Origin: Flexivirga aerilata
Lineage (GTDB): Bacteria > Actinomycetota > Actinomycetes > Actinomycetales > Dermatophilaceae
Direction of reading: 5' to 3'
Length of the DNA: 64,000 bases
Assembly (NCBI RefSeq): GCF_013002715.1
Contig: NZ_JABENB010000003.1
Coordinates: forward strand, 310,001 to 374,000
The position numbers and the translations under genes were made by a program. Each line of letters begins with the position of its first letter. Position 1 is the stretch's first letter. The notes beneath the pieces were generated by a model, which saw nothing but the letters and a program-made list of their open reading frames with translations, was not told where the DNA came from and made no database searches. This document shows, one piece after another, positions 17,737 through 26,583 of the stretch.

Positions 17737-18734
17737 ATGCGACTCCTGGTGCTCGGTGGAACTGGCTGGCTCGGCGGCGAGATCGTACGTGCCGCCCTCG
17801 CGCGCGGCTACGAGGTGGTGTGCCTGGCTCGCGGGACCTCCGACGTGCCTGCCGGTGCGACGCTCGTGCGCGCGGATCGCGATGATCCAGAGGCTTATTC
17901 GGCGTTGGACGGACATGAAGCGTCGGCCGGATTCGACGCGGCGATCGACCTCACCCGTGACCCGGAGCACGCGCGCGGTGCGGTCGGCGCGCTGCGGGAC
18001 CGGGTGCCGCACTGGGTCTTCGTCTCCACCTGCTCGGTGTATGCCGACGACGCCACTCCGGGCCAGGACGAGTCGGGGCCGTTGCTGCCGGCGTTGACCG
18101 GCGCCTACACGATGGAGCGGTATGGCGAGGCCAAGGTCGCGTGCGAGGAGGCGGTGCTCTCGTCATACGGGATCGAGCACGCGATGATCGCGCGCTCAGG
18201 ACTGATCACCGGTCCGGGCGACCACAGCGACCGCACGGGGTATTGGCCGCTGCGGTTCGCGCACCCGGCGAGCGACGACGGAGCCGTGCTGGTGCCGGAC
18301 GCTCCCGACGCGGCCGTGCAACTGATCGACGCGCGCGACCTCGCAGCGTGGCTCGTCGACGGCGCGGCGCACCGAACCGCGGGCGTCTTCAACGCCATGG
18401 CGCAGCACGTGCCGCTGCCTGAATACCTCGACACCGCAAGGCAGGTCGCGGGTCACGCGGGCGCGGTGGTGCCGGTCGATCAGGCGTGGATCGCCGCGCA
18501 CGACATCGCGCCGTGGAGTGGTCCGCGCAGCTTCCCGATCTGGCTGCCGCAGCCGGAGTATGCCGGGTTCGCGACCCGCCGCGTCGATGCCGCACTCGGT
18601 GCGGGTCTGCGGCCGCGACCGCTCGCCGACTCGATCCACGACACCCTGGCCTGGTGCAGGCCGGTCCGGGCCGCCGGCGGCGGGCCGGGCTCTCCCCCGC
18701 CGACGAGCGCGAGCTGCTGGCCGGCCGCGAGTAG
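17737..18734 (+). pseudogene. NAD-dependent epimerase/reductase-like gene with a C-terminal frameshift
   Basis: The frame starting MRLLVLGGTGWLGGEIV has an N-terminal Rossmann motif (GGTGWLG), the FVSTCSVYA strand and YGEAKVACEE (YxxxK) of extended short-chain dehydrogenases. It runs well to DTLAW near the expected end. The expected ending (RAGLSPADERELLAGRE, then TAG at 18732-18734) is read in a different frame, so one base appears lost, or two gained, between about 18655 and 18690 in a G/C-run-rich stretch. Without correction the frame runs on into an Arg/Thr-rich nonsense tail ending at 18993, inside the opposite-strand ABC gene. About 305 of some 330 residues are intact, so it may still function, or the shift may be a sequencing error. 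Confidence 0.75.
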
Positions 18735-18747
18735 GCGGCGCCGCACG

Positions 18748-18930
18748 AGGGGCCGGTGCAACCGCACGAGAACCCGGCGGCGCTGCACGAGGACCCGGCT
18801 GCACGGCACGATGAGCCGGTGCAACCGCACGACGACCCGGCGGAACCGCACGAGGAGCCGACGCACCGCGCGACGACCTGGCGGAACCGCACGAGGAGCC
18901 GACGCACCGCGCGAGGACCCCGCCGCACGC
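18748..18930 (+). repeat. Degenerate PHE/HED-P type repeats after the epimerase
   Basis: The sequence between two convergent genes is built of imperfect units of the type ccgcacgaggacccggcg. A 33-base stretch is also repeated exactly at 18841 and 18882. In the frame directly after the epimerase TAG it reads as repeated PHEGP, PHENP, HEDP, HDEP, PHDDP and PHEEP. Confidence 0.75.
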
Positions 18931-18931
18931 A

Positions 18932-20902
18932 TCACGCGAGCGACGACACCCACGCCCGGTGCAGGGCGGCGTAGCGGCCGTCGTCGGCGCTGATGAGGTC
19001 GGCCGGGGCCCCGTCCTCCAGCACCTGCCCGTGCTCCAGCACGAGCACCCGGTCGGCGACCTCGACGGTCGACAGCCGGTGCGCGATGATCAGCGCGGTG
19101 CGATCGGCGAGCACGGTCTCCAGGGCGCGCTGCACCAGGCGTTCGCTCGGGATGTCGAGCGACGAGGTCGCCTCGTCGAGGATCAGGACGGCGGGGTCGG
19201 CGAGGAAAGCCCTTGCGAATGCGACCAATTGGCGCTGCCCCGCGGACAGACGTCCGCCGCGCTTCTCCACCGAAGTGTCATAGCCGTCCGGCAGTCCCTC
19301 GATGAAATGGTGCGCTCCGACGGCCTCCGCCGCGGCGCGCACCTCGGCGTCCGTCGCGCTCGGTTTGCCGAAGCGGATGTTGTCGGCGACGCTGCCCTCG
19401 AACATGAAGTTTTCCTGCGTCACCATCACCACGTGCCGCCGCAACTGCGGCTGGTCGACGTCGCGCAGGTCAGTGCCGTCGAGCGTGATGCGGCCGGAGG
19501 TCGGGTCGTAGAACCGGGCCATCAGCTTGGCGATGGTGGTCTTTCCGGCGCCGGTGGTGCCGACCAGCGCGACCGTCTGCCCGGCCGGGATCTCGAGGTC
19601 GAGACCGGGCAGCACCGGCCGGTCCTCGACGTAGCCGAACCGGACATCGTCGAATCGCACTGCGCCCTGGACGTTTTCCAGCTGCTTCGGCTCGTTGGGG
19701 TCGGCGATGCCCGGCGTGGTCGCGAGCACCCCGGCGAGCTTCTCCAGCGCGGAGGACGCGGACTGGAAGGTGTTGAAGAACTGGGTGATGTCCTGCATCG
19801 GTTCGAAGAACATCCGCAGGTAGAGCAGGAACGCGGCCAGCACGCCGACGGTCATGTGGCCGTGGAGGACGCGCCATCCGCCATACAGCAACACGATGCC
19901 GGTCATGATGTTGCCGACCAGCTTGACCGCGGGCATGAAGATCGCGATTAGCCGGAACGTCCGCTCGTTGATCGCCCGGTAGCGCTCGGCGACCTCCTCG
20001 AAGATCTCCTGGTTGCGCGGCTCGCGGCGGTAGGCCTGCACCGCCTTGATCCCGGTCATCGTCTCGACGAACTGCACGATCACCAGCGCGGCGCTCTCGC
20101 GCACCTCGCGGTAGGTCTTGCTCGACTCGTTGCGAAACCAGATCGACAACGCAACCAGGACCGGGAAGCTGATCAGGCAGATCAGCCCGAGCTCGACGTC
20201 GAGCGTCACCAACAGGATCGCGGTGCCGAGCAGGGTCAGCACCGCGGTGATCAGGCTGTCGAAGCCGTTTTCGAGCATCTCCTGGATCGCTTCGACGTCG
20301 TTGGTCGAGCGGCTGACGACCCGGCCCGAGGTGTACTTGTCGTGGAAGCTGACGTCGAGCCGCTGGAAATGCCGGAACACCCGGCGGCGCAGTTCGAGCA
20401 GTGCGAGCTGGCCGATGCGGCCGGACTGCCGCAGGAAGAACCACCGGCTGATCGCCTGCACCGCAACGACCGCGCACAGCACACCGACGACCACCAGCAG
20501 GTCGTGGGCGTTGCCGTCGCGGGTGATCGGCGGCACTCCGTGGTCGATGCCGACCTGCACCAGCCGGGGCACGGACAGTCGCGCAATGTTTTCGACGACG
20601 ACCGCGACCAGCAGCACCGCCACCAGCCTCTTGTATGGCGCAAGCAGCGATCCGAGCAGCGCACGCGACTCCCGGCGCAGTGGTCGCTGCTCGTCGATCG
20701 GCAGGTCGTCCTTGCCGTCGGACATGACGCCGCGCCAGCGCTGCTCGGGGCGATCCGTCGTCGCCGCTGCCTGCTGGCCTGTCTGTGTTGTCTGTGCAGC
20801 CTGTGCCGTCTGTGCTGTCGTCTGTGCTGCTGCCTGTGCTGTCGCCTGTGCGCTCTTCGCCCGCTGCGAATCGGCCTGCTGCGTCTGGGTATCGGCGCTC
20901 AA
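18932..20902 (-). CDS. ABC exporter half-transporter (membrane plus ATPase), second of a pair
   Basis: This type-I ABC exporter half has a six-helix membrane domain at about 95-380 and an ATPase domain at about 415-645. The Walker A is GTTGAGKT, the signature LSAGQRQL, and the Walker B VLILDEATSSL. The start chosen is a TTG overlapping the previous stop (TTGA), with GGGAGGTG just upstream. It gives an unusual N-terminus of about 50 residues rich in Gln, Thr and Ala. An internal ATG (MSDGKDD, 20725) would give a standard 597 residues. It probably forms a heterodimer with the upstream product. The substrate is unknown; lipids or drugs are typical. Confidence 0.9.
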   Translation of the reverse strand: MSADTQTQQADSQRAKSAQATAQAAAQTTAQTAQAAQTTQTGQQAAATTDRPEQRWRGVMSDGKDDLPIDEQRPLRRESRALLGSLLAPYKRLVAVLLVAVVVENIARLSVPRLVQVGIDHGVPPITRDGNAHDLLVVVGVLCAVVAVQAISRWFFLRQSGRIGQLALLELRRRVFRHFQRLDVSFHDKYTSGRVVSRSTNDVEAIQEMLENGFDSLITAVLTLLGTAILLVTLDVELGLICLISFPVLVALSIWFRNESSKTYREVRESAALVIVQFVETMTGIKAVQAYRREPRNQEIFEEVAERYRAINERTFRLIAIFMPAVKLVGNIMTGIVLLYGGWRVLHGHMTVGVLAAFLLYLRMFFEPMQDITQFFNTFQSASSALEKLAGVLATTPGIADPNEPKQLENVQGAVRFDDVRFGYVEDRPVLPGLDLEIPAGQTVALVGTTGAGKTTIAKLMARFYDPTSGRITLDGTDLRDVDQPQLRRHVVMVTQENFMFEGSVADNIRFGKPSATDAEVRAAAEAVGAHHFIEGLPDGYDTSVEKRGGRLSAGQRQLVAFARAFLADPAVLILDEATSSLDIPSERLVQRALETVLADRTALIIAHRLSTVEVADRVLVLEHGQVLEDGAPADLISADDGRYAALHRAWVSSLA

Positions 20903-22860
20903 CGCCGCACCTCCCGTCCGGTCTCGGTGCTCTCGCCGGCACCGCAGTCGCGGCACGCCTCCTCGGCCCCGGACGCCACCTCGTGCCCGCACCGCAACTC
21001 GGCGCGGGCGTCGTCGGTGTCCCAGACCGGGTCGGGCGGCGCACCGTCATCGAGTTCGTCGTCGGCGGCGAGCAGGTAGCGGTAGTGCGGCACGGTCGCG
21101 AGCAGTTGGGCGTGGGTGCCGACGTGGGTGATCGTGCCGTGCTCGAGCAGCGCGACCCGGTCGGCGAGCAAGACGGTGGACGCTCGGTGCGCCACGACCA
21201 GACCGGTGACGTCGTGCAACATCCGGCCCAGCGCCTCCTCGACCAGCGCCTCGGTGTGCACGTCGAGGGCGGACAGGGTGTCGTCGAGCACCAGGATGCG
21301 CGGCCGGGCGAGCACCGCGCGCGCGAGCGAGAGCCGCTGCCGCTGCCCGCCGGACAGGCTCATCCCCTGCTCGCCGATGCGGGTGTCCAGCCCGAACGGT
21401 AGGTCGTGCACGAACTGCGCCTGCGCGACCTCGATCGCTTCCGCGATCTCCTCGTCGCTCGCGTCGGGCCGGCCGAGGGTGAGGTTCTCCCGCACCGACA
21501 GAGAGAAGAGTGTGGGGTCCTCGAAGGCGGTCGCGACCGTGCTGCGCAGCGCCGGCAGGCTGAGCTCGCGGACGTCCGTGCCGTCGATGCGGATGCTGCC
21601 CTCGGTGACGTCATACAGCCGCGGGATGAGTGCGGTGAGCACCGACTTGCCGGATCCGGTGGCGCCGACGAGGGCGATCGTCTCCCCCGGCTCGATCTCC
21701 AGGTCGACGTGCCGCAGCGCCCACGCGCTGTCGCCGCCCTCACTGCCGTCGCCGCCGTCGTTGCCGGGGAAGCGGAAGCCCACGTCCGACAGCTGCAACC
21801 GGCCGCCGGCGCGCGCTTCGTCGACCGGACCGTCGGTGATGTCGACCCGCGCGTCGAAGATCTCCGCCACCCGATCGGCCGCGGTCATCGACTCCTGCGT
21901 CATCGACAGCAGGAAGCCGAGCGACGCGATCGGCCAGACGAGCGACAGCATCATCGTGATGAAGGCGACGAGCGTGCCGAGGGTGATCCGGCCCGACCCG
22001 ACGGCTGCCGCGCCCAGCCCGAGCACCACGATCAGCGTCAGGTTGGGGATCACCTCCAGCAGAGTCCAGAAGCGGGCCTGCAGGCGAACCTTGCGCACCT
22101 GGATGTCGAAGAGCTCGCTCACCTGCCCGTCGAACCGGTCGAAGACGTAGTCCTCCCGGCCGAACGACTTGATGACGCGCAGGCCGAGCGCCGACTCCTC
22201 CACCCCGGTCGCGACGACGCCCGCCTGGTCCTGTGCCATCCGCGACAGCACCGTGAACTGCCGCTGGTTGTGCAGCACGGTCGCGGTGATCGGCGCGACC
22301 GAGAGCAGCACGACGACGCCGAGCGGCCAGTACATCGCGAGCAGGATGCCGGTGATCACCACGATCTGGGTGACGTTGAGCAGCAGGAAGACCACCCCGA
22401 AGCTCAGGAATCGGCGAACGGTGCTGAGATCGTTCATGATCCGCGACAGCAGCTGACCCGACTGCCACTGGTTGTGGAACGACATCGGCAGGATCTGCAG
22501 CCGCGCGTAGAGGTCCTTGCGGATGTCGCGCTCGACGCCCATCGTGGCCCGCGTGACCAGCCACCGCCGGATGAACCAGAGGACGGCTTCGAGCACGCCG
22601 ACGCCGAGGGCCGCCGTGCCGAGCACCCACAGACCGCGCTGGTCGTGATGCTGCACCGGGCCGTCGATGACCGCCTTCGTCATCAGCGGTATGGCGATGG
22701 TCGCGCCCAGGCTGACGAACGCGATGACCACCATGGTGATCCACCGGGCCCGGTATGGCCGCAGGTAGGGCAACAACCGCAGCAGATCGGTATGCCGCCG
22801 CCTGCGGGTCGGGATGGGCGCTATCGCCGGTTCGGATCGCAGGCGGGCTGGTGCGGTCAT
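20899..22860 (-). CDS. ABC exporter half-transporter (membrane plus ATPase), first of a pair
   Basis: This 653-residue type-I ABC exporter half has its membrane domain at about 35-325 and its ATPase domain at about 350-590. Walker A is GATGSGKS, the signature MSLSGGQRQR, and the Walker B ILVLDDTLSAL. The Asp after the Walker B Asp replaces the usual catalytic Glu, so this half holds the degenerate ATP site of a heterodimeric exporter, while the partner has Glu. The C-terminal tail has RCGHE and CRDCG, a possible small zinc knuckle. A perfect 18-bp palindrome lies about 65 bases upstream of the ATG (MTAPARLR) and may be an operator. Confidence 0.92.
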   Translation of the reverse strand: MTAPARLRSEPAIAPIPTRRRRHTDLLRLLPYLRPYRARWITMVVIAFVSLGATIAIPLMTKAVIDGPVQHHDQRGLWVLGTAALGVGVLEAVLWFIRRWLVTRATMGVERDIRKDLYARLQILPMSFHNQWQSGQLLSRIMNDLSTVRRFLSFGVVFLLLNVTQIVVITGILLAMYWPLGVVVLLSVAPITATVLHNQRQFTVLSRMAQDQAGVVATGVEESALGLRVIKSFGREDYVFDRFDGQVSELFDIQVRKVRLQARFWTLLEVIPNLTLIVVLGLGAAAVGSGRITLGTLVAFITMMLSLVWPIASLGFLLSMTQESMTAADRVAEIFDARVDITDGPVDEARAGGRLQLSDVGFRFPGNDGGDGSEGGDSAWALRHVDLEIEPGETIALVGATGSGKSVLTALIPRLYDVTEGSIRIDGTDVRELSLPALRSTVATAFEDPTLFSLSVRENLTLGRPDASDEEIAEAIEVAQAQFVHDLPFGLDTRIGEQGMSLSGGQRQRLSLARAVLARPRILVLDDTLSALDVHTEALVEEALGRMLHDVTGLVVAHRASTVLLADRVALLEHGTITHVGTHAQLLATVPHYRYLLAADDELDDGAPPDPVWDTDDARAELRCGHEVASGAEEACRDCGAGESTETGREVRR

Positions 22861-22923
22861 CGTGGTGCGGGTCCCCCTTGACGTGGCGGTGGAGCAGCGC
22901 TCCCTGGGCCGATCAGCCTGCAC

Positions 22924-22941
22924 CTTCAAGCGCGCTTGAAG
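22924..22941. promoter_or_regulatory. 18-bp perfect palindrome, candidate operator for the ABC pair
   Basis: CTTCAAGCGCGCTTGAAG is a perfect inverted repeat with no spacer. It lies about 64 bases upstream of the first ABC start codon, where a dimeric TetR- or MarR-type repressor could bind. No regulator gene is adjacent, so the regulator is unknown. Confidence 0.5.
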
Positions 22942-23050
22942 TCAAGACGAGCGTGGCAGCACGACTGGTCAGCACCGGACAGCTCTGGGTAGCTCTGCTG
23001 TCTATGGATCATGCCAGAAGGCACCGACAGCCCTCACGTCCTTTTACCGC

Positions 23051-23104
23051 CGGCCGCACCCACAACTCACCGGCCGCACCCACAACTCACCGGCCGCACC
23101 CACA
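23051..23104. repeat. 20-bp tandem repeat, about 2.7 copies
   Basis: The unit cggccgcacccacaactcac is repeated exactly twice, with a third partial copy. It ends about 15 bases before the prcA stop codon, in the gap between the ABC pair and the proteasome genes. Confidence 0.9.
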
Positions 23105-23121
23105 GCGGCCCGCAGCGGGGA

Positions 23122-23904
23122 TCAGACCTGCTGCTCGTCCTCCGGCCGGTGCGTGTCGTGCACCCCGCGGGTGGTCTTGTCGTCGCCCGGTGGCACGTCG
23201 CTGGTGGGGTCGTCCGGGCTGAGCAACGCGGTGAGCAGGTCGCCGCTGATCCGCCGGAACGTGCGGCGTTCGCGGGAGCGGTCGAGCACGGCGACCTCCA
23301 GCTGGTCCGCGCCGAGCTCACGCTGGTCGCCGTCGGTGCCCCGGCCGAGCGCATCCACGGCCAGCCGCAGCGCCGCGCCCAGGTCGAGTCCGTCGGACCA
23401 GTGCTCGCGCAGGTCGGTGTTGATCTGCTCGGCCGCCCCGCCCATCGCCACGAAGCCGCGTTCGTCGGCGACCGAGCCGTCATAGGTCAGCCGGTAGATC
23501 TGGTCCTCGGCCTGGGTCGGGCCCACCTGGGCGACGACGATCTCGACCTCGTAGGGCTTGGACTCCTGGGTGAAGACCGTGCCGAGGGTCTGCGCGTAGG
23601 CGTTGGCCAGGCCGCGCGCGGTGACGTCGGAGCGGTCGTAGGAGTAGCCGCGGAAGTCGGCGTAGCGGATGCCGGCGACCCGGAGGTTCTCGAACTCGTT
23701 GTACTTGCCGACCGCGGCGAAACCGATGCGGTCGTAGATCTCGGAGATCTTGTGCAACGCCCGGCTCGGGTTCTCCGCGACGAAGGCGATGCCGCCGTCG
23801 TAGGTCAGCACGACCACCGAGCGGCCGCGGGCGATGCCCTTGCGCGCGAAGTCGGCCCGGTCCTTCATCAACTGCTCGGGCGAGACGTAGAACGGCATGC
23901 TCAT
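23122..23904 (-). CDS. prcA: 20S proteasome alpha subunit
   Basis: PrcA forms the outer rings of the 20S proteasome and gates substrate entry. The 260-residue product begins [27 protein letters not shown], the alpha-type N-terminal helix, followed by the Ntn-hydrolase fold without a catalytic Thr ([40 protein letters not shown]). A hydrophilic tail of about 30 residues ends EQQV. Its ATG overlaps the prcB stop by four bases (ATGA), so both subunits are co-translated. Confidence 0.97.
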   Translation of the reverse strand: MSMPFYVSPEQLMKDRADFARKGIARGRSVVVLTYDGGIAFVAENPSRALHKISEIYDRIGFAAVGKYNEFENLRVAGIRYADFRGYSYDRSDVTARGLANAYAQTLGTVFTQESKPYEVEIVVAQVGPTQAEDQIYRLTYDGSVADERGFVAMGGAAEQINTDLREHWSDGLDLGAALRLAVDALGRGTDGDQRELGADQLEVAVLDRSRERRTFRRISGDLLTALLSPDDPTSDVPPGDDKTTRGVHDTHRPEDEQQV

Positions 23905-24728
23905 CGCAACTCACCGCCCCGCGGCTCCTGGCGGCCGGCGACGACCCGGGCGACCACTTCCTCGAGCGTGTCGGAGGCGACGAAGCGCACGCCGTCGGCG
24001 TCGATCACCGCGACCGTCGGCCAGATCCGCCGACCGAGGTCCGGTCCGCCGGTGGCGGAGTCGTCGTCGGCGGCGTCATACAGCGCCTCGACGGTGACCC
24101 GCACCGCGGCGTCCTGGTCGAGGTCGCGGCGCCACAGCTTCTTCAGTGAGCCGCGCGCGAAGAGCGAGCCGGAGCCGACCGAGTGGTAGTCGTGCTCCTC
24201 GTAGGGGCCGCCGGTGACGTCGTAGGAGAAGATGCGGCCGCGGCCGGTGTCGATGTCGAAGCCGGCGAAGAGCGGCACGACCGACAGGCCCTGCATCGCC
24301 ATGCCGAGGTTGCCGCGGATCATCGTGGCGAGCCGGTTGGCCTTGCCGACGAGCGAGAGGCGGGTGCCCTCGATCTTCTCGTAGTGCTCCAACTCGACCT
24401 GGAACAGCCGGACCATCTCGATTGCCAGGCTCGAGGACCCGGCGATGCCGACCGCGGAGTAGTCGTCGGTCGCGAAGACCTTCTGCATCTCGTGGTTGGC
24501 GATGAGGTTGCCCATCGTCGCGCGCCGGTCGCCGGCGATCAGCACCCCGCCGTCGTAGGCCAGCGCGACGATCGTGGTGCCGTGCGGCACGTCGATCGGG
24601 GCGCCGCCCTGCACGCTGCGGGAACCCGGCACCAGGGTCGGCGCGTGGTCACCGAGGAAGTCGGTGAACGACGACGACCCCGGCCGGCTGTATGGCGACG
24701 GCAGCCGCGTGTCGTCGGCCTTGCTCAC
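23901..24728 (-). CDS. prcB: 20S proteasome beta subunit
   Basis: PrcB carries the proteolytic site. The 275-residue precursor has a propeptide of about 50 residues with the start region [11 protein letters not shown]. The sequence [13 protein letters not shown] follows, where the first Thr (about residue 51) becomes the N-terminal nucleophile after self-cleavage. RATMGN and the [11 protein letters not shown] loop of the beta-type fold are present. It starts with GTG overlapping the pup stop (GTGA), and prcA overlaps its end, giving a fully coupled pup-prcB-prcA series. Confidence 0.97.
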   Translation of the reverse strand: MSKADDTRLPSPYSRPGSSSFTDFLGDHAPTLVPGSRSVQGGAPIDVPHGTTIVALAYDGGVLIAGDRRATMGNLIANHEMQKVFATDDYSAVGIAGSSSLAIEMVRLFQVELEHYEKIEGTRLSLVGKANRLATMIRGNLGMAMQGLSVVPLFAGFDIDTGRGRIFSYDVTGGPYEEHDYHSVGSGSLFARGSLKKLWRRDLDQDAAVRVTVEALYDAADDDSATGGPDLGRRIWPTVAVIDADGVRFVASDTLEEVVARVVAGRQEPRGGELR

Positions 24729-24925
24729 TGGCCGCCCTTCTGGACGAAACCGCGCACGAACTCCTCGGAGTTGGACTCCAGCACGCCGTCGATCTCGTCG
24801 AGCACGCTGTCGATGTCGCTGTCGAGCTCCTGCTTGGCGGGCGCCGTGGCCGGTGCCGGCTCGGGTGCGTCGTCGGCCGGGTCGGCGTCGCGCCGCTGCG
24901 GACTCTTGTGTTCCTGAGTGGCCAT
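24725..24925 (-). CDS. pup: Prokaryotic ubiquitin-like protein Pup
   Basis: Pup is the small disordered tag attached to proteins destined for the proteasome. The 66-residue product has a charged N-terminus, the [20 protein letters not shown] helix that binds the Mpa coiled coil, and the conserved ending [11 protein letters not shown]. It ends in Gln, so Dop must deamidate it to Glu before PafA can use it. Dop is encoded about 90 bases upstream on the same strand. Confidence 0.98.
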   Translation of the reverse strand: MATQEHKSPQRRDADPADDAPEPAPATAPAKQELDSDIDSVLDEIDGVLESNSEEFVRGFVQKGGQ

Positions 24926-25015
24926 GCTCTCGTCCTCTCGTGCGGAGACTTCAACCCTAATCGTCGGTCCCGACAGATGCGACGGGTGTCTCGCGGCGTG
25001 CCGCGAGACGGGAGT

Positions 25016-26545
25016 TCACGCCCCGGTCGGCGCGTCCTGGGCGAGCAGCCGCAGGAGTTCGTCGGCGCTGCCCGCCTGCTCCAGCAGCCCGCCCACGTGC
25101 GACTTGGTGCCGCGTTCCGGCTCGAGGGTGGGCACCCGCTGCAGGCTCGGCTGGCTGCGTACGTCGAAGATCACCGAGTCCCAGGACGCCGCCGCGACCT
25201 CCTGGGGGAAGCGCGCGAGACAGGTGCCGCGGAAGTAGGCACGGGTGTCCTCGGGCGGCGCGGTGACCGCGGCGCGCACCGTGTCGTCGTCGACGAGTTG
25301 GTCGACGCGCCCGGCAGCGAGCATCCGGTTGAACAAGCCCTTGTCGGCGCGCACGTCGGACCACTGGATGTCGATCGCCTTCAGGCGCGGGTCGGACCAC
25401 TCGAGCCCGTCGCGTGCCCGGAAGCCTTCCAGTGCCTGCAGTTTCGTGACCCAGTCGACCTCCCGGGCGGCGTCCATGGGGTCGCGCTCGAGCGTCGTGA
25501 GCACCTGCTCCCAGCGCTGCATCACCTCGGCGGTGTCGGGATCGAGCTCCCCGCCATACGTCTGCTGGAGCCAGGTGTCGGCGAGTTCGTAATAACTCCA
25601 GAGCAATTGGACGCCGGTCATGGTGCGTCGGCCGGCCACCTCGACGGTCGCCTTGAGCGTCGGATCGTGCGACAGCCGGTGCAGCGACTCGACCGGCTTG
25701 TCGACGGTCAGGTCCTCGGTCACCGCGCCGGCCTCGATCATGCCGAGCACGAGGCTGGTCGTGCCGAGCTTGAGCAGGTTGCTGACGTCGCTGTGGTTGG
25801 CGTCGCCGATGATCACGTGCAGCCGGCGGTAGCGCTCGGCGACCGCGTGCGGCTCGTCGCGGGTGTTGATGATGGGCCGTTTGAGGGTCGTCTCCAGGCC
25901 GACCTCGACCTCGAAGAAGTCCGACCGCTGGGCCAGTTGGAAGCCGGGCCGGGTGGATTCGACGCCGATGCCGACCCGGCCGGAACCGCACATGACCTGC
26001 CGCGCCACGAAGAACGGGATGAGGTGGCGCACCACGTCCGCGAACGGCGTCGCACGGCTCATCAGGTAGTTCTCGTGGGTCCCGTAGGAGGCGCCCTTGC
26101 CGTCGGTGTTGTTCTTGTAGAGGTTGACGCCGGGCGTGCCGGGCACCGCGAGCAGTCCGACGGCCTCCCGCATGACCAGCTCGCCGGCCCGGTCCCAGGT
26201 GATCGCCGCGCGCGGCGTGGTCACCTCCGGCGAGCTGTATTCCGGGTGGGCGTGGTCGACATACAGCCGGGCGCCGTTGGTGAGCACCACGTTGGCGAGG
26301 GTGGGGTCTTCCTCGTCGGTCAGCTGGCTGGGGTCGGCGATCGCGCGGGCCATGTCGAAACCGCGGGCGTCCCGCAGCGGCGCCTCGTCCTCGTAGTCCC
26401 AGCCGGCGCGGGCCGCTCGCATGCCCTGCTGGGTGGCGTATGCCGTGACGACCCGCCCCGACAACACCATCGGGTTGGCGGTGGGGTCCCCCGGCACGGA
26501 GATGCCGTACTCGGTCTCGATGCCCATCACCCGGCGCACAGTCAT
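25016..26545 (-). CDS. dop: Depupylase / Pup deamidase Dop
   Basis: Dop converts the C-terminal Gln of Pup to Glu and also removes Pup from tagged proteins. It is a PafA homologue with the same glutamine-synthetase-like fold. The ATG gives MTVRRVMGIETEYGIS and 509 residues. RLYVDHAHPEYSSPE carries the conserved Asp region, and NNTDGKGASYGTHENYLMSR and [12 protein letters not shown] match both families. The segment at about 38-80, after the first strand (MRAARAGWDYEDEAP), is the loop that distinguishes Dop from PafA. The C-terminus ends LLRLLAQDAPTGA. Confidence 0.97.
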   Translation of the reverse strand: MTVRRVMGIETEYGISVPGDPTANPMVLSGRVVTAYATQQGMRAARAGWDYEDEAPLRDARGFDMARAIADPSQLTDEEDPTLANVVLTNGARLYVDHAHPEYSSPEVTTPRAAITWDRAGELVMREAVGLLAVPGTPGVNLYKNNTDGKGASYGTHENYLMSRATPFADVVRHLIPFFVARQVMCGSGRVGIGVESTRPGFQLAQRSDFFEVEVGLETTLKRPIINTRDEPHAVAERYRRLHVIIGDANHSDVSNLLKLGTTSLVLGMIEAGAVTEDLTVDKPVESLHRLSHDPTLKATVEVAGRRTMTGVQLLWSYYELADTWLQQTYGGELDPDTAEVMQRWEQVLTTLERDPMDAAREVDWVTKLQALEGFRARDGLEWSDPRLKAIDIQWSDVRADKGLFNRMLAAGRVDQLVDDDTVRAAVTAPPEDTRAYFRGTCLARFPQEVAAASWDSVIFDVRSQPSLQRVPTLEPERGTKSHVGGLLEQAGSADELLRLLAQDAPTGA

Positions 26546-26583
26546 GGCCACGACCCTACGACGGGTTTGGGAGGATGAGCGGC

